NCBI GenBank assembly: GCA_020746105.1
Contig: CM036634.1
Coordinates: 1,178,001 to 1,242,000, forward strand
Length of the DNA: 64,000 bases
Source of the DNA: Trogon surrucura
Lineage: Eukaryota > Chordata > Aves > Trogoniformes > Trogonidae
Direction: 5' to 3'
Made by a program: the position numbers and the translations under genes. Below the pieces are notes generated by a model. That model was given only the letters and a program-made list of their open reading frames with translations, had not been told where the DNA came from and did not search any database. Of this stretch, positions 50,435-64,000 are shown piece after piece; position 1 is the first letter of the stretch; each line of letters opens with the position of its first letter.

Positions 50435-53400
50435 CTGAAAGCAAAGACCCAAGAAATACCCGTGAGAAGTGAATCTTGAAGGGCAGGGCAAGAACGGACG
50501 GGACAGAGCAGCGCAGCATCCTCTGCCACCCCTGTGCTGCTCAGCCTCTGCCTCCCGACCCCAGCACGCTCCAGCCGCGGACACCTGCTGTGGCAGCACC
50601 CCCAGCCCCCCCCGGCAGAGCCCGACAGACAACGCCCGGGAACCAGCCAGCACCCGACGCCCAAACCCGCACGCAGGCAAGGGAGCTGCTGTGCTGATCC
50701 CGGTCAAGTGAGTTTTTGGGGGGTTTTTTTTTGCTTTAACACACATTTTCCTAATAGGGAGCAACTGCTTCCACAGGCTTTCAGTTTGGTGATCTTAATT
50801 TTATTTAAAGTACTAAGTATTAAGTATTTATTTGAAGTATTAAGCATTTCTTTAGTTGGAAGTATTTCAGTAGGGTTTTTTTGTTACAGCATTAGTTTTT
50901 TATTTAAAGTTTATTTCTTTAAAGCTTTTATTTAAAAATATACCTGCTATTTAAATTTAATAGTATAATAAATAGATTTCAGCATAACATTTTTTGTATT
51001 ATTTCTATGAAGGTTTGCATTTCTATACACGGGGCTCAGAATCTAGCACCACCTTTCTGCCCAACTCTGGGGCAGAAATCCCGGGCAGATCACGACGCCC
51101 AAGGAAACTCTCCTGCAGCCCCACGTTTCACAGCAGAAAACTAATCGAAGGTGTGCACTACGTACCTGCCATGAAAAACCATCTGTGAAAACTAACACCC
51201 AACAGCACCCCCGAGGCCTGGACCCCTGAATGCTGCAGCGACAGCAGCCGTGCTCTCAGCTGCTTCTGATGGTTTAAGCCCAAGCTGCACCCAGTAGAGA
51301 AAGGGCTGGTGCCCAGTTAAACGCTGGACTAAAACATCCCAAGTGCCTGGTGGGGCCTGGGTCTGGATGGTTTCGTACCCTTTTCTTCTGCACTTTCTGC
51401 AGAAGGGGCATCAATTTGCTCCTCAGCTTCTGCAGTTGCTCCTCTGTTCCCTTCAGCTTTCTCTCCAAGCCGCAGAGGTTTCCTTCACAGGCTTCAGTCT
51501 CGGCGTCAGCACGGGTCTGATATAAATTGCACAGGTTCTGCAGACCCACCTCATGCTGTTGGAAATATTCGTTCTGCAGAAGACAAAACACAACAGATGA
51601 CACATTAAGAAGGAGCCCCGAGCACCAGGAAAACCCCAGCGCTCCCAGCTGGGGCAGCCCGTGACCCAACACCCCCAGCCTGACCCCACACCCTGCACGC
51701 CCTGCCCACAGCCCTCACCACGCTCACAGCTGCATTTCTGATTCGCCTGCCACAGGCAGCACAAAAATCACACGGGTTTTCACCCTCCTCAAGGACCAGA
51801 ACTGCAACAAAAGCTGCCTGAATTCAGATTAAGGACACAGGAGGTTTCAGCAAGCCTAAAACCAGTGATGCTGTAGAGAGATGTGACAGCCTCTACACAG
51901 GGAGTCTCCTCAACACAGCCCCCCCAGCCAACACAGCTCCTTGCTGGGAGGGAGGAACATCTGCACTGTAGGGAAATTTCTTGTGGAGCAGGGGCGCGGT
52001 GTCCCTTTAAAGGTGTGGACAACCCAGCTTAGGCCTAAACAAAGGCCTTGGAAGCTGCCTTGGAAACGGGGAGGAGGAGGTTTTATCCGTTTTGTGAGAG
52101 CTTTGCGAGATGCTTGGCTGGAGGTGCTGGCCCCGGGGGGGAGAAGGGGGGGCGAGAGCCGCCTGCATAGTGGAATGGCACTGCCCAATAAAACGCTGGC
52201 GTGTGAAAACCTGTGACTGACCAACTCTGTTAAGGGGCAGGCGCGGGGACACTGCTGAACTGTATATATTGAGCTGTCCGGAGCAATAAAGGGAGGACGA
52301 CTTGTAGCCATATTGGTGTGATGGTCGTTGACTTGGCCGGTTCTCCGAAGGGACCCTTCTAGATCTGGCGCCCGAACAGGGACCCTCTATGGACGCTTAA
52401 ATGCGGATTGCTTAAATGTGGGAAGACTCCGAAGCATCGGACGTGAGCCGATTTGGGAGCCGGAGAGCTGGAGGCAGGAGAGTTCCGAGTGTGACCAAAA
52501 GGGCACCAGAGACCAGAGCTTGAGTGGCCAATCAAGCCCCTGCCAAGGTAAGACCGCGATGGAAACGGACGCGGCAACTCGCCTCCTTAGTATACTCTCT
52601 AAGAGAGGAGAAAAAGTAAAGGAGCGAGACGTATTAGCCCCATGGGCTCGGAAACGGGAGAAAATGAACGACCCACCATTAATCTTTAGTTCCACGGAAT
52701 GGCGTGAAGTAGGAGAGTTTTTGTGGGACTGTACTCTAGAGGGAGGAGAAGAAGGAAAGGAAGCGAAAGAACTAGGAACGGTTTGGAAAACCGTAATACG
52801 CACTCTAGAAATCATGCAAGCAGAAAAGAAAGTTGCTGCGGCAGCGATCGAAGCGTTGGGATGGGGGGCAGGAAAGGAAAAAGGCAAAGGAAGAAACTCC
52901 CTGCTCGTCCCAACTGGGTCGAAGACAAAAAAAAAAAAAGAAAAAGGAGAAACTGCACTGCGTTGCAGAATTAAGACTTTTGTCCTTGAGCTGAGCTCTT
53001 TTCTAAACAAGTGCATAACTCTTGCTTGCTAATTATGAAAAGAGACCCTGACCAGCCAGGTACAGCTCATGTTGAGAGCTTGTCCGTGAGAATGAAGATA
53101 AGACGCTTCTTATACACCAGATGTGCATGGGAGTGAACGGGAGAGTATGATCAAAACAGACCGGGGAAAGTCTGCTCTCGCTGTGTGATTACAGAGTGAT
53201 TGAAGTAATACTTGAGCTAATAAGAAAAAAAAAAAAGGGGGGGGAAGAAAGATCAGGATGAACCCCTGAAAGAGATCCTGAACAAACTCGCTGAATTATC
53301 AACTAGACAGCAAGAAATAGAAGAAACCCTTAAACCAGTTCAGCTCCCCCATTACCATCAGCTCCCTCACTCAAGCCTGATTTTCAAGCTTGAACCATAA

Positions 53401-56400
53401 AGGATCCTTTGCAACAGCGATGGAGCGGTGTCATCAGAGACGCTATAACAGAGGGAGATTGGGAAGCAGCCAGTTTGATTGTGTGTCCTGTTATTATTAA
53501 TAACAGACAAGGGACTTGAGAACCGCATGATCCTGCATGATGCGGCTGTGCAGCATCCTGTCACTTCAACAGCGCAGCAGCAACACGACCGTGCACTGGG
53601 CCTGCCTGTTGAACCCCTCTGTTTCGCCCAGTGACGTGATGGGACCCTGAGGTACCGATTACCAACGACGACATGGGTTGGACTGGCAGAAGATGCTTAC
53701 GGCTGATGGCAGAGCAATTATGGGAAAATGTGACTGTTCTCAATGTTACCTGTTGTATTAATAAGTATCCTCTTTGCGTGACTAACAATGAAGCTTATAT
53801 TGGTTGTGTAATCAAAGCCACATAGTAGGTGTTAAGGTTTATGTACTAACCAGCAGAGTGATCTTTCTTTAGCTAAAAGCAAGGCAGGGAAACCAGCTGC
53901 CTTTTGATTTGTTGGAAGTGTGTGATTAAGGATCAAAGTATGATTTAGGGTGATGGGTGTGAGAACTTTGACAGGATGAATTAAGAGTTTAGTTAAGGCA
54001 TTTTTGGTTATTGCAGTTTTAATTGTTATAGGCTTAGTTATGTTTAGTTGTTTGATAAGTATAATCAAGAAAATTATAAGCAAGCTAGCGGACGAAGCCT
54101 GGGTTGTCCAAAAAGAAAAAGAGGGATATGTAGAGGAATTTCTTGTGGAGCAGGGGCGCGGTGTCCCTTTAAAGGTGTGGACAACCCAGCTTAGGCCTAA
54201 ACAAAGGCCTTGGAAGCTGCCTTGGAACATGGGGAGGAGGAGGTTTTATCCGTTTTGTGAGAGCTTTGAGAGATGCTTGGCGGGAGGTGCTGGCCCCGGG
54301 GGGAGAAGGGGGGGCGAGAGCCGCTGCATAGTGGAATGGCACTACCCAATAAAACGCTGGCGTGTGTAAACCTGTGACTGACCAACTCTGTTAAGGGGCA
54401 GGTGCGGGGACACTGCTGAACTGTATATATTGAGCTGTCCGGAGCAATAAAGGGAGGACTATCTGTAGCCATATTGGTGTGATGGTCGTTGACTTGGCCG
54501 GCTCTCCAAAGGGACCCTTCTAGACTGCACTTGCGGGAAACTCTAGGGAAGGCCAACGTGTCCTGCAGAAGCAGCAGGACCAGTGACTCAAGCAGGGGCC
54601 TGAATCAACAGAGAGACAGGAGAGACTGCCAACACACACTGTGAGCGAGGGAGCAGGGCACTGTGAAGACTCCCAAGCAAGCAGTGGCTTTCATATCCTG
54701 GAAAGGGCTGCCTGTGTGGGAAAGAGGGAAGTGAGAGAAGCCAGCCCCATTTCTCTGCATTCCAGCCAGCACGGGACCTTCTGCTGCCAGCACACAGGCT
54801 CTGGTGCAGGCTCAGCCCATCTATTCCTTGTGCAAACAAACGGAGGCCACAGCAAAAGCCTTCAGACGCCCAGCTGACGGGCGGGCACTCAGCCCGCTCA
54901 CCCGCACAAGCATGAGGGGGCTTGGCTTCCGTCTTCTCTCCCATTTTTGAGATTGCCTCCACATAAGTTAAGATTTTTAAGGCTGGGGTGTGGTATGCCT
55001 ACATCCTATTTCTACAGACCTCTAACGTTGGCTCTCTTGTTTAAAAGCTTAACAGCAACGGACAAGAAGTCAGGAGAGTAGCAACCAACAGTTTTCCCAC
55101 ACAGATGGAGGGCAATTCAAAAAATCCTCAGGTAACAACTGTCAAAGACCTAAGGCATGTTTCAGAGGCTCTCACTCTTTTTCTCAGCCACTCAGAAGAG
55201 TGCCATCTTCCATCAACAGGCTGCAAATTAGCCCTAAGAATGGAATGTGTGGGGGGAGAAAAAACCACAAACTTCCTTTTCTAGAAACACTGAACTCACC
55301 AAGGGAAATGCCAACAGCCCTTCCGGGCCCATAGAACTCGGCTCGTTCTTGGAGATAGGGAAATTTGGAGGTAAGAAGTACTGCAGAAAATCTCTATGCA
55401 GGAAAGGAAAATACAAAGCCAGACCTGGGAGTTTAAAAGACTAAAGCAACGAGACTGCAGGAGCTCCCAAGAACTGCAGTGAACCCAACGAAGCATCTGG
55501 ACCAGTACATCTGCTGTCTCGTGGCTGCTGCTGGGCCCAGTGGTGTCTGGCTCAACTCTGCCACAGCCAGAGGTAGGAGGTTCAGCCACAACCACCTCCT
55601 CTCCCTGCTGAGTATCTGGAGCCTGGTATTCAGGAGAGGGAGGCTTCATCAGCCTCACATCCTCACTGCCCTTCTCCACCCTGAAAACCAGAAAATATTA
55701 AGGGAAACTCAGATCTGTTTTCCTACACTGGCCATGCCTGAAACACCGTTAACATCTTCATCAGAACCTGTGCCCAGCTGTCACTCCAACACCTCTAGAT
55801 TCCCCAGCAGCTGCCTTCACAGGAACGTGGCATCAAAGCGAGGGGCAGACTGTGTGGAGTCTGTCGTGCTCGCTCCTTACGAAGCAGCCAGGCAGCCCTG
55901 AGCACACGCACGCTCCCTCACATGACAGCAATTCACCCGTCTGCAGCATCTGGGGAAGGAAAACGGGGTCTTCCTCCCAAAACAAAACAAGCCTCCAAAA
56001 CCCAGTCACTAGAGAGAGTTACCAGCGATCCCTCGGGGTGGTGTCTGTAGGAACGTAGTCGAACTCCACCTTCCAGCGCACGGCGTGCTTGCCCATTCCC
56101 ACGGCTGTGACACGGCCTGTGAACCACTCCTTGTTCACACGCACTTCCACGTGCAGCCCTTTATCTGCAGGGGGGGACAACAGCACAGAGGTTTGCCAAC
56201 AGCCAGACGCTGGAGAGCGCGTTCTGCACGAGCTCCGCGGAAGACAGCCACCCTCGGTGGGGAGCGAACCTAAACTGTGACAGCTCCTTCACAGAAACCG
56301 TAAAAACACCACAGGTCAACTCCTATTCAGGAGCACTAAGTTTCCCAGGTAACGCAGCTCCATAACCCAGTCAGTTGGGAAGGCTGAGCACGACATCAGT

Positions 56401-56975
56401 CTATCCCACGCAGGCAAGCATCGCAGCCGTCCACGTGACGCAGCCCTCAGATTACAGATCTGCCCACGCCACAGTTGCCTCTTGGTTAATCAAGGGGTTC
56501 CTGGCCAAAATGTTTCAGGCGAGTTAGTCTCACCTCAGGGTTTGGGACCCAAGTTTACATTACTTCTTATTTCAAAAAAAGCTCATTAATGAAATCACAA
56601 GTTTAATCAGCGAGTCTAGTTCTGCCACGCTTCTTTTCCACTGTGTGAAGACACCAGAGGCAGTTCAAGGGTTCATTTCTCACCTTTCTGAGCTTTCTTC
56701 AGTTCTGCCAGCTCTTCTTCCCCAGCACTGTCTGTGAGCTGTGAGCAGAGAGAACTCAGATGAGCTGCCTCCCACCAACAGTAGAAACATCTGACAAGTA
56801 CCTTCTGCCGCGGAACCCACTGCACTCTCACCTCTACCACCACCTCACTGGAATCCTCCTTCTCTTCTTTCACTGCCACAAATTTGCCCCATTTTGCCTT
56901 CTCTTTCTTGTGTTGCCCTTTCCCCTCAGACCCATCCTCTGTGGAGGTCAAGGTCCTCTTCTGCATGGTGGAGGC
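50366..56975 (-). CDS. MORC2: MORC2, last seven coding exons only (partial gene, possibly decaying copy)
   Basis: MORC2 is a nuclear GHKL-type ATPase with a CW zinc finger that works in chromatin compaction and HUSH-linked silencing. Only its C-terminal portion is present: seven exons, 891 nt, 296 codons plus stop. In order they carry the acidic/basic linker ([17 protein letters not shown]), the chromo-like domain (about 47 codons ending [11 protein letters not shown]), the '[17 protein letters not shown]' linker, the '[10 protein letters not shown]' segment, the coiled coil ('[16 protein letters not shown]') and the terminal '[15 protein letters not shown]'. The order and most exon phases match human MORC2 as I remember it. 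The ATPase, CW domain and all earlier exons are missing upstream, where SF3A1 exon 2 appears instead. One donor site looks mutated. A 2.56-kb ERV lies in the intron between 51,574 and 55,299. The identification is very secure; the functional status is doubtful. Confidence 0.93.
50780..50990. repeat. AT-rich simple sequence in MORC2 intron
   Basis: Repeated 'aagtatt'/'tatttaaa' words make a degenerate AT-rich tract inside the last MORC2 intron. I see no function. Confidence 0.6.
51379..51573 (-). CDS. MORC2: MORC2 exon, C-terminal coiled coil
   Basis: 65 codons in phase 0, from '[20 protein letters not shown]' through an '[18 protein letters not shown]' heptad-rich stretch to 'LLQKVQKKR'. The acceptor is 'ttttgtcttctgcag' and the usable donor is AGG followed by 'gtacga'. 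Human MORC2 reads '...LLQKVQ-E-DIDIN', so this exon appears to end two residues later than expected. That suggests the original donor shifted downstream. Confidence 0.9.
51961..51966. repeat. target-site duplication, left copy (CTGCAC)
   Basis: The six bases CTGCAC directly precede the 5' LTR and recur directly after the 3' LTR at 54,525-54,530. Six bases is typical of alpha/beta-like (ERVK-class) integrases. Confidence 0.85.
51967..52363 (+). repeat. 5' LTR of the ERV
   Basis: 397 bp, beginning TGTAGGGAAATTTC and ending CCCTTCTAGA. It holds 'cccaataaaacgctgg' near 52,185, a TATATA at 52,263-52,268 and a polyadenylation hexamer AATAAA at 52,285-52,290. The 3' terminus appears as ...TAGA rather than the canonical ...CA, and the same is true of the other LTR. 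Confidence 0.92.
52366..52383 (+). promoter_or_regulatory. ERV primer-binding site, tRNA-Lys type
   Basis: The 18 bases TGGCGCCCGAACAGGGAC start two bases after the 5' LTR. This is the complement of the 3' end of tRNA-Lys, as used by lentiviruses and several beta-type retroviruses. Confidence 0.92.
52546..52551 (+). promoter_or_regulatory. possible retroviral major splice donor
   Basis: 'caag|gtaaga' in the leader, with GT at 52,548-52,549 and just upstream of the gag start, is a strong consensus donor. It would have served subgenomic (env) mRNA in the parent virus. Confidence 0.45.
52559..53032 (+). pseudogene. ERV gag 5' remnant (matrix-like region)
   Basis: An ATG at 52,559, behind the leader and a possible splice donor, opens a 157-codon frame. 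The product is charged, with motifs such as '[15 protein letters not shown]' and '[20 protein letters not shown]', typical in position and composition of a retroviral matrix region. It ends shortly after an A13 run at about 52,927, which may itself have caused a frame loss. Assignment rests mainly on position. Not a functional gene. Confidence 0.7.
53399..53520 (+). pseudogene. ERV gag capsid-like fragment
   Basis: The plus strand encodes a short stretch containing '[17 protein letters not shown]', which resembles the N-terminal capsid block of beta/alpha-like gag proteins. It is surrounded by stops and detached from the matrix frame. Confidence 0.55.
53690..54126 (+). pseudogene. ERV env remnants, including a transmembrane segment
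   Basis: A Cys/Asn-glycosylation-rich fragment at about 53,725-53,825 (with N-x-T sites) is followed by a frame near 54,000-54,126. That frame encodes a hydrophobic stretch, '[17 protein letters not shown]', then a basic cytoplasmic tail. It runs up to the 3' LTR, where env normally ends. The pieces are disconnected and the surface subunit is mostly gone. Confidence 0.6.
54110..54126 (+). promoter_or_regulatory. ERV polypurine tract
   Basis: The purine-only run 'aaaagaaaaagaggga' directly precedes the 3' LTR, the site from which plus-strand DNA synthesis is primed. Confidence 0.75.
54129..54524 (+). repeat. 3' LTR of the ERV
   Basis: 396 bp, beginning TGTAGAGGAATTTC and ending CCCTTCTAGA. 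It is followed by the right copy of the target duplication CTGCAC (54,525-54,530). By eye it differs from the 5' LTR at about 15 positions, including two single-base indels. Confidence 0.92.
54531..55299 (-). other. MORC2 intron sequence right of the ERV
   Basis: Intronic, nothing recognised. The minus-strand 124-codon frame here (54,588-54,962) has no relation to MORC2. Confidence 0.5.
55300..55393 (-). CDS. MORC2: MORC2 exon, '[10 protein letters not shown]' segment
   Basis: 94 nt. The acceptor is 'cctttcctgcatag'. The first base completes the previous codon, then come '[20 protein letters not shown]' and a tail ending 'LLAFPL', with a clean donor 'gtgagt'. The human counterpart reads 'RNCLRYFLPPSFPISKK...ISFPL'. 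Its phase requires the previous exon to end two bases into a codon. That holds only if the mutated donor at 55,489/55,488 was the ancestral one. Confidence 0.88.
55489..55680 (-). CDS. MORC2: MORC2 exon with apparently mutated donor
   Basis: 192 nt after the acceptor 'ctggttttcag', encoding '[20 protein letters not shown]', a variable '[11 protein letters not shown]' linker and '...VLVQMLR'. The exon should end CTTCG|gt to fit the next exon, but the sequence reads CTTCG|TTGGGT, so the invariant GT has become TT. A cryptic GT one base earlier would shift the frame, unless a cryptic AG two bases into the next exon (tagAG|AT) is also used. This is a sign of decay, a sequencing error, or unusual splicing. 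Confidence 0.85.
56023..56164 (-). CDS. MORC2: MORC2 exon, chromo-like domain
   Basis: 142 nt with a clean acceptor (cccccctgcag) and donor (gtaact). It encodes '[20 protein letters not shown]', '[20 protein letters not shown]' and 'TPRDR(W)', the chromo-like domain of MORC2. Conserved aromatic positions (W in EWF and RWK, F and Y in FDYV) are kept. The junction phases agree with both neighbouring exons. Confidence 0.95.
56684..56738 (-). CDS. MORC2: MORC2 small exon
   Basis: 55 nt with acceptor 'ctctgctcacag' and donor 'gtgaga', encoding '[18 protein letters not shown]'. Human MORC2 has LSDSAGEEDSADLKRAQK at this position. It ends in phase 1, and the next exon supplies AT to complete Asp (GAT). 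Confidence 0.93.
56832..56975 (-). CDS. MORC2: MORC2 exon, acidic/basic linker (first MORC2 exon in window)
   Basis: 144 nt with acceptor 'tttgcttccttcag' and donor 'gtgaga'. It encodes a region equivalent to human 'SRKRSVAVSDEEE...FVVKEEKKDSNE': here '[18 protein letters not shown]' and '[20 protein letters not shown]'. It is weakly conserved, as this linker is in general. No earlier MORC2 exon is found to its right; the sequence passes into an LTR fragment, a CR1 and then SF3A1. Confidence 0.85.
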
Positions 56976-57123
56976 CTGAAGGAAGCAAACAAGCTCCAGC
57001 TGTAATTCCAGCATGTTACCCAACAAAACCTTCTTCCAGACAAGTTAAAAAGGGCAGCGTCCCTGTGCTCTTCCCAGGATACCTGTCCCTGCTCCCACTG
57101 CCTGGGCAGTTCCTTCTTGCCTT

Positions 57124-57266
57124 TTAGCTGGAGCAGCAGGTGACAGATTCCCCTCATGAGAGGACTCACACTGCAGAAAGGCGTGTGAAGATGGTCTCCC
57201 GTGAGAGGGACCCCACAAAGGCCCAGGGGAGGAGTGAGGATTCCTCCCCCAGAGGAAGAAGCAGCA
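57124..57266 (+). repeat. fragment of the same ERVL-type LTR as at 42.3 kb
   Basis: It shares 'gtctcccgtgagagggaccc' with the solo LTR (about 43,060). The similarity extends over roughly 140 bases ('ggggaggagtgaggattcct' here against 'ggggaagagtgaagagtcct' there). Both ends are missing and a CR1 abuts it on the right. Confidence 0.85.
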
Positions 57267-57287
57267 TGTGTGAAGATCCTCTGCCAT

Positions 57288-57617
57288 CAAGGAACAGCTG
57301 AGGGAGCTGGGGCTGTTCAGCCTGGAGGAGACTGAGGGGAGACCTCATCGCTCTCTACAACTCCCTGAAAGGAGGCTGTAGCGAGGCGGGGGTTGGTCTG
57401 TTCTCCCCAGTGGCGAATGACAGGACAAGGGGAAATGGCCTGAAGTTGGGCCAGGGGAGGCTCAGCTTGGATATGGGGAAGAATTTCTTTACTGAAAGGG
57501 CTGTCAGACACTAGAAGAGGCTGCCCAGGGAGGGGGTTGAGTCGCCCCTGGGACAGGGGTTGGACTCGATGATCTTGAAGGTCTCTTATAACTGAAACCG
57601 TTCTACGATTCTATGAT
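57288..57617 (+). repeat. CR1 LINE 3' end
   Basis: The plus-strand copy starts 'ggaacagctgagggagctgg', passes 'ctctacaactccctgaaagg' and 'gggttggactcgatgatctt', and ends 'ttctacgattctatga'. It lies between the MORC2 exons and SF3A1 exon 2. Confidence 0.95.
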
Positions 57618-57971
57618 AAAACACAGTCATCGCTCACCGGAGCGCCTGTAACGAGGCTCCTTTCCTACCCAGAGTTTTATTTCCCTTCAGATCATCCCAA
57701 ACAGCAACTGTTACCTTGTTATTGCAGCCCATGCTCTAGGTCTCGCCAAGAACTTATTTACTACCACAGGTTTTCCAGCAAAGCAGTGTCTTACGCCTCT
57801 TAAGCAGAATATTGTCGCTTCCTTTCCACAGTCTCACTGGTATAGACTCGATCCTTAAAACCCTTCACGTAAAGTCACAGGACTGTGACCTGCTCCCATC
57901 TCCGGAGCTGCACAGAGATGAGCATGGAAAAGGAGAAGCACAGAAAAAAAACAAACACAAAAATCATTTAC
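57618..57971 (-). other. sequence between CR1 and SF3A1 exon 2, probably SF3A1 intron 2 start
   Basis: I recognise no SF3A1 exon 3 (human 'NGPEFEARIRQNE...') and no MORC2 exon here. The point where SF3A1 sequence gives way to MORC2 sequence must lie between 56,976 and 57,971. Confidence 0.5.
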
Positions 57972-58078
57972 CTGGTGACAAAGCTGGCAGTCTTGTCCAC
58001 AATATTCCTGGCCTCGGGTGGAGGGTAAATAATTCCTACCACGGGCTTGGCTGGTGCTGCTTCCTCTTTCGGCTCCTC
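57972..58078 (-). CDS. SF3A1: SF3A1 coding exon 2
   Basis: SF3A1 is the 120-kDa SF3a subunit of U2 snRNP, needed for branch-site recognition. The exon encodes 'PAKPVVGIIYPPPEARNIVD' followed by 'KTASFVT(R)', the lead-in to the first SURP domain, and ends in a good donor (gtaaat). Human reads PPPEVRNIVDKTASFVAR, so there are two changes (V to A, A to T) in a nearly invariant stretch. The expected acceptor just before 'CCC GAG GAG' reads 'ttattgcaa', i.e. AA instead of AG. The nearest AG lies inside the codons, six bases downstream and in frame. Exons 3 onward are absent from the window. Confidence 0.92.
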
Positions 58079-63867
<5,789 letters not shown>

Positions 63868-64000
63868 GTCAGTGCTGGCTCCTGGCACACATCTGGGGAT
63901 GTGGAGCAGGGCCCCTGGGGGAGCAGAGGTTTCCTTCTGCTGTGACCTGCTGGGACATCGCCACGTGCCCTCTCTTAGCACCTAAGGACAGGGAGGGAGC

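Larger units (their letters stand above)
51967..54524 (+). mobile_element. internally deleted endogenous retrovirus (ERVK/beta-like), 2,558 bp
   Basis: The element has two ~397-bp LTRs, a tRNA-Lys-type primer-binding site, a short leader with a possible splice donor, gag and env remnants, a polypurine tract and a 6-bp target duplication (CTGCAC). The internal region is only 1,765 bp, and I see no protease or polymerase sequence. The copy is therefore non-autonomous. It lies in an intron of MORC2 in the opposite transcriptional orientation. By eye the LTRs differ at about 15 positions, near 96 % identity, which suggests an insertion some millions of years old. The gag and env pieces are separated by stops and frame changes; it encodes no complete viral protein. 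Confidence 0.93.

Noticed and set aside
52387-53016. 209-codon minus-strand frame inside the ERV
   Set aside because: It is antisense to the gag remnant and shows no protein resemblance.
57045-57511. Possible additional MORC2 or SF3A1 exons between the two genes
   Set aside because: Frames here derive from the LTR fragment and the CR1. None matches MORC2 sequence upstream of the linker or SF3A1 exon 3.

Overview
The window is vertebrate nuclear DNA, almost certainly from a bird. CR1 LINE copies with the bird-type 3' end (the ATTCTATGATTCTATGA tail) occur on both strands. There is also a full-length ERVL-type solo LTR of a kind widespread in birds, compact introns at the right end, and two recognisable vertebrate genes in a GC-rich island. 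The species cannot be named from the sequence alone.

Layout. Positions 1 to about 50,365 are essentially gene-free. This part holds CR1 fragments (the largest, about 35.1-36.36 kb, has a second CR1 nested in it), a 1,186-bp solo LTR at 42,322-43,507 with a 5-bp target duplication, several short tandem duplications and minisatellites, a G26 run, and a stretch near 39.4-40.6 kb where a TTAATCAG-like motif recurs at roughly 80-bp multiples. The open frames here look like chance frames. Two weak candidates are recorded at low confidence.

From 50,366 to 56,975, on the minus strand, lie seven exons encoding the C-terminal part of MORC2 (about 296 codons, ending in the conserved [15 protein letters not shown] terminus). 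A 2.56-kb, heavily deleted endogenous retrovirus (51,967-54,524) sits in one intron, antisense to MORC2. It has two LTRs, a tRNA-Lys primer site, gag and env remnants and no pol.

From 57,972 to 59,356, still on the minus strand, are only the first two coding exons of SF3A1. They share a CpG island with the head-to-head gene CCDC157 on the plus strand. Six coding exons of CCDC157 (59,780-63,867) are visible and the gene runs off the right edge. Its large third exon carries a 60-bp in-frame coding minisatellite.

The most notable feature is the junction. SF3A1 exon 2 is followed, in the same orientation, by the last MORC2 exons. The remaining SF3A1 exons and the N-terminal MORC2 exons are missing. 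The roughly 1 kb between the two contains an LTR fragment and a CR1 copy. The SF3A1 start exon is out of frame with exon 2. One SF3A1 acceptor and one MORC2 donor look mutated, and a normally near-invariant SF3A1 stretch has substitutions. SF3A1 is an essential splicing factor, so an intact copy must exist elsewhere. This locus is therefore either a rearranged, decaying duplicate (for example on an accessory, sex-limited or germline-limited chromosome) or an assembly misjoin.
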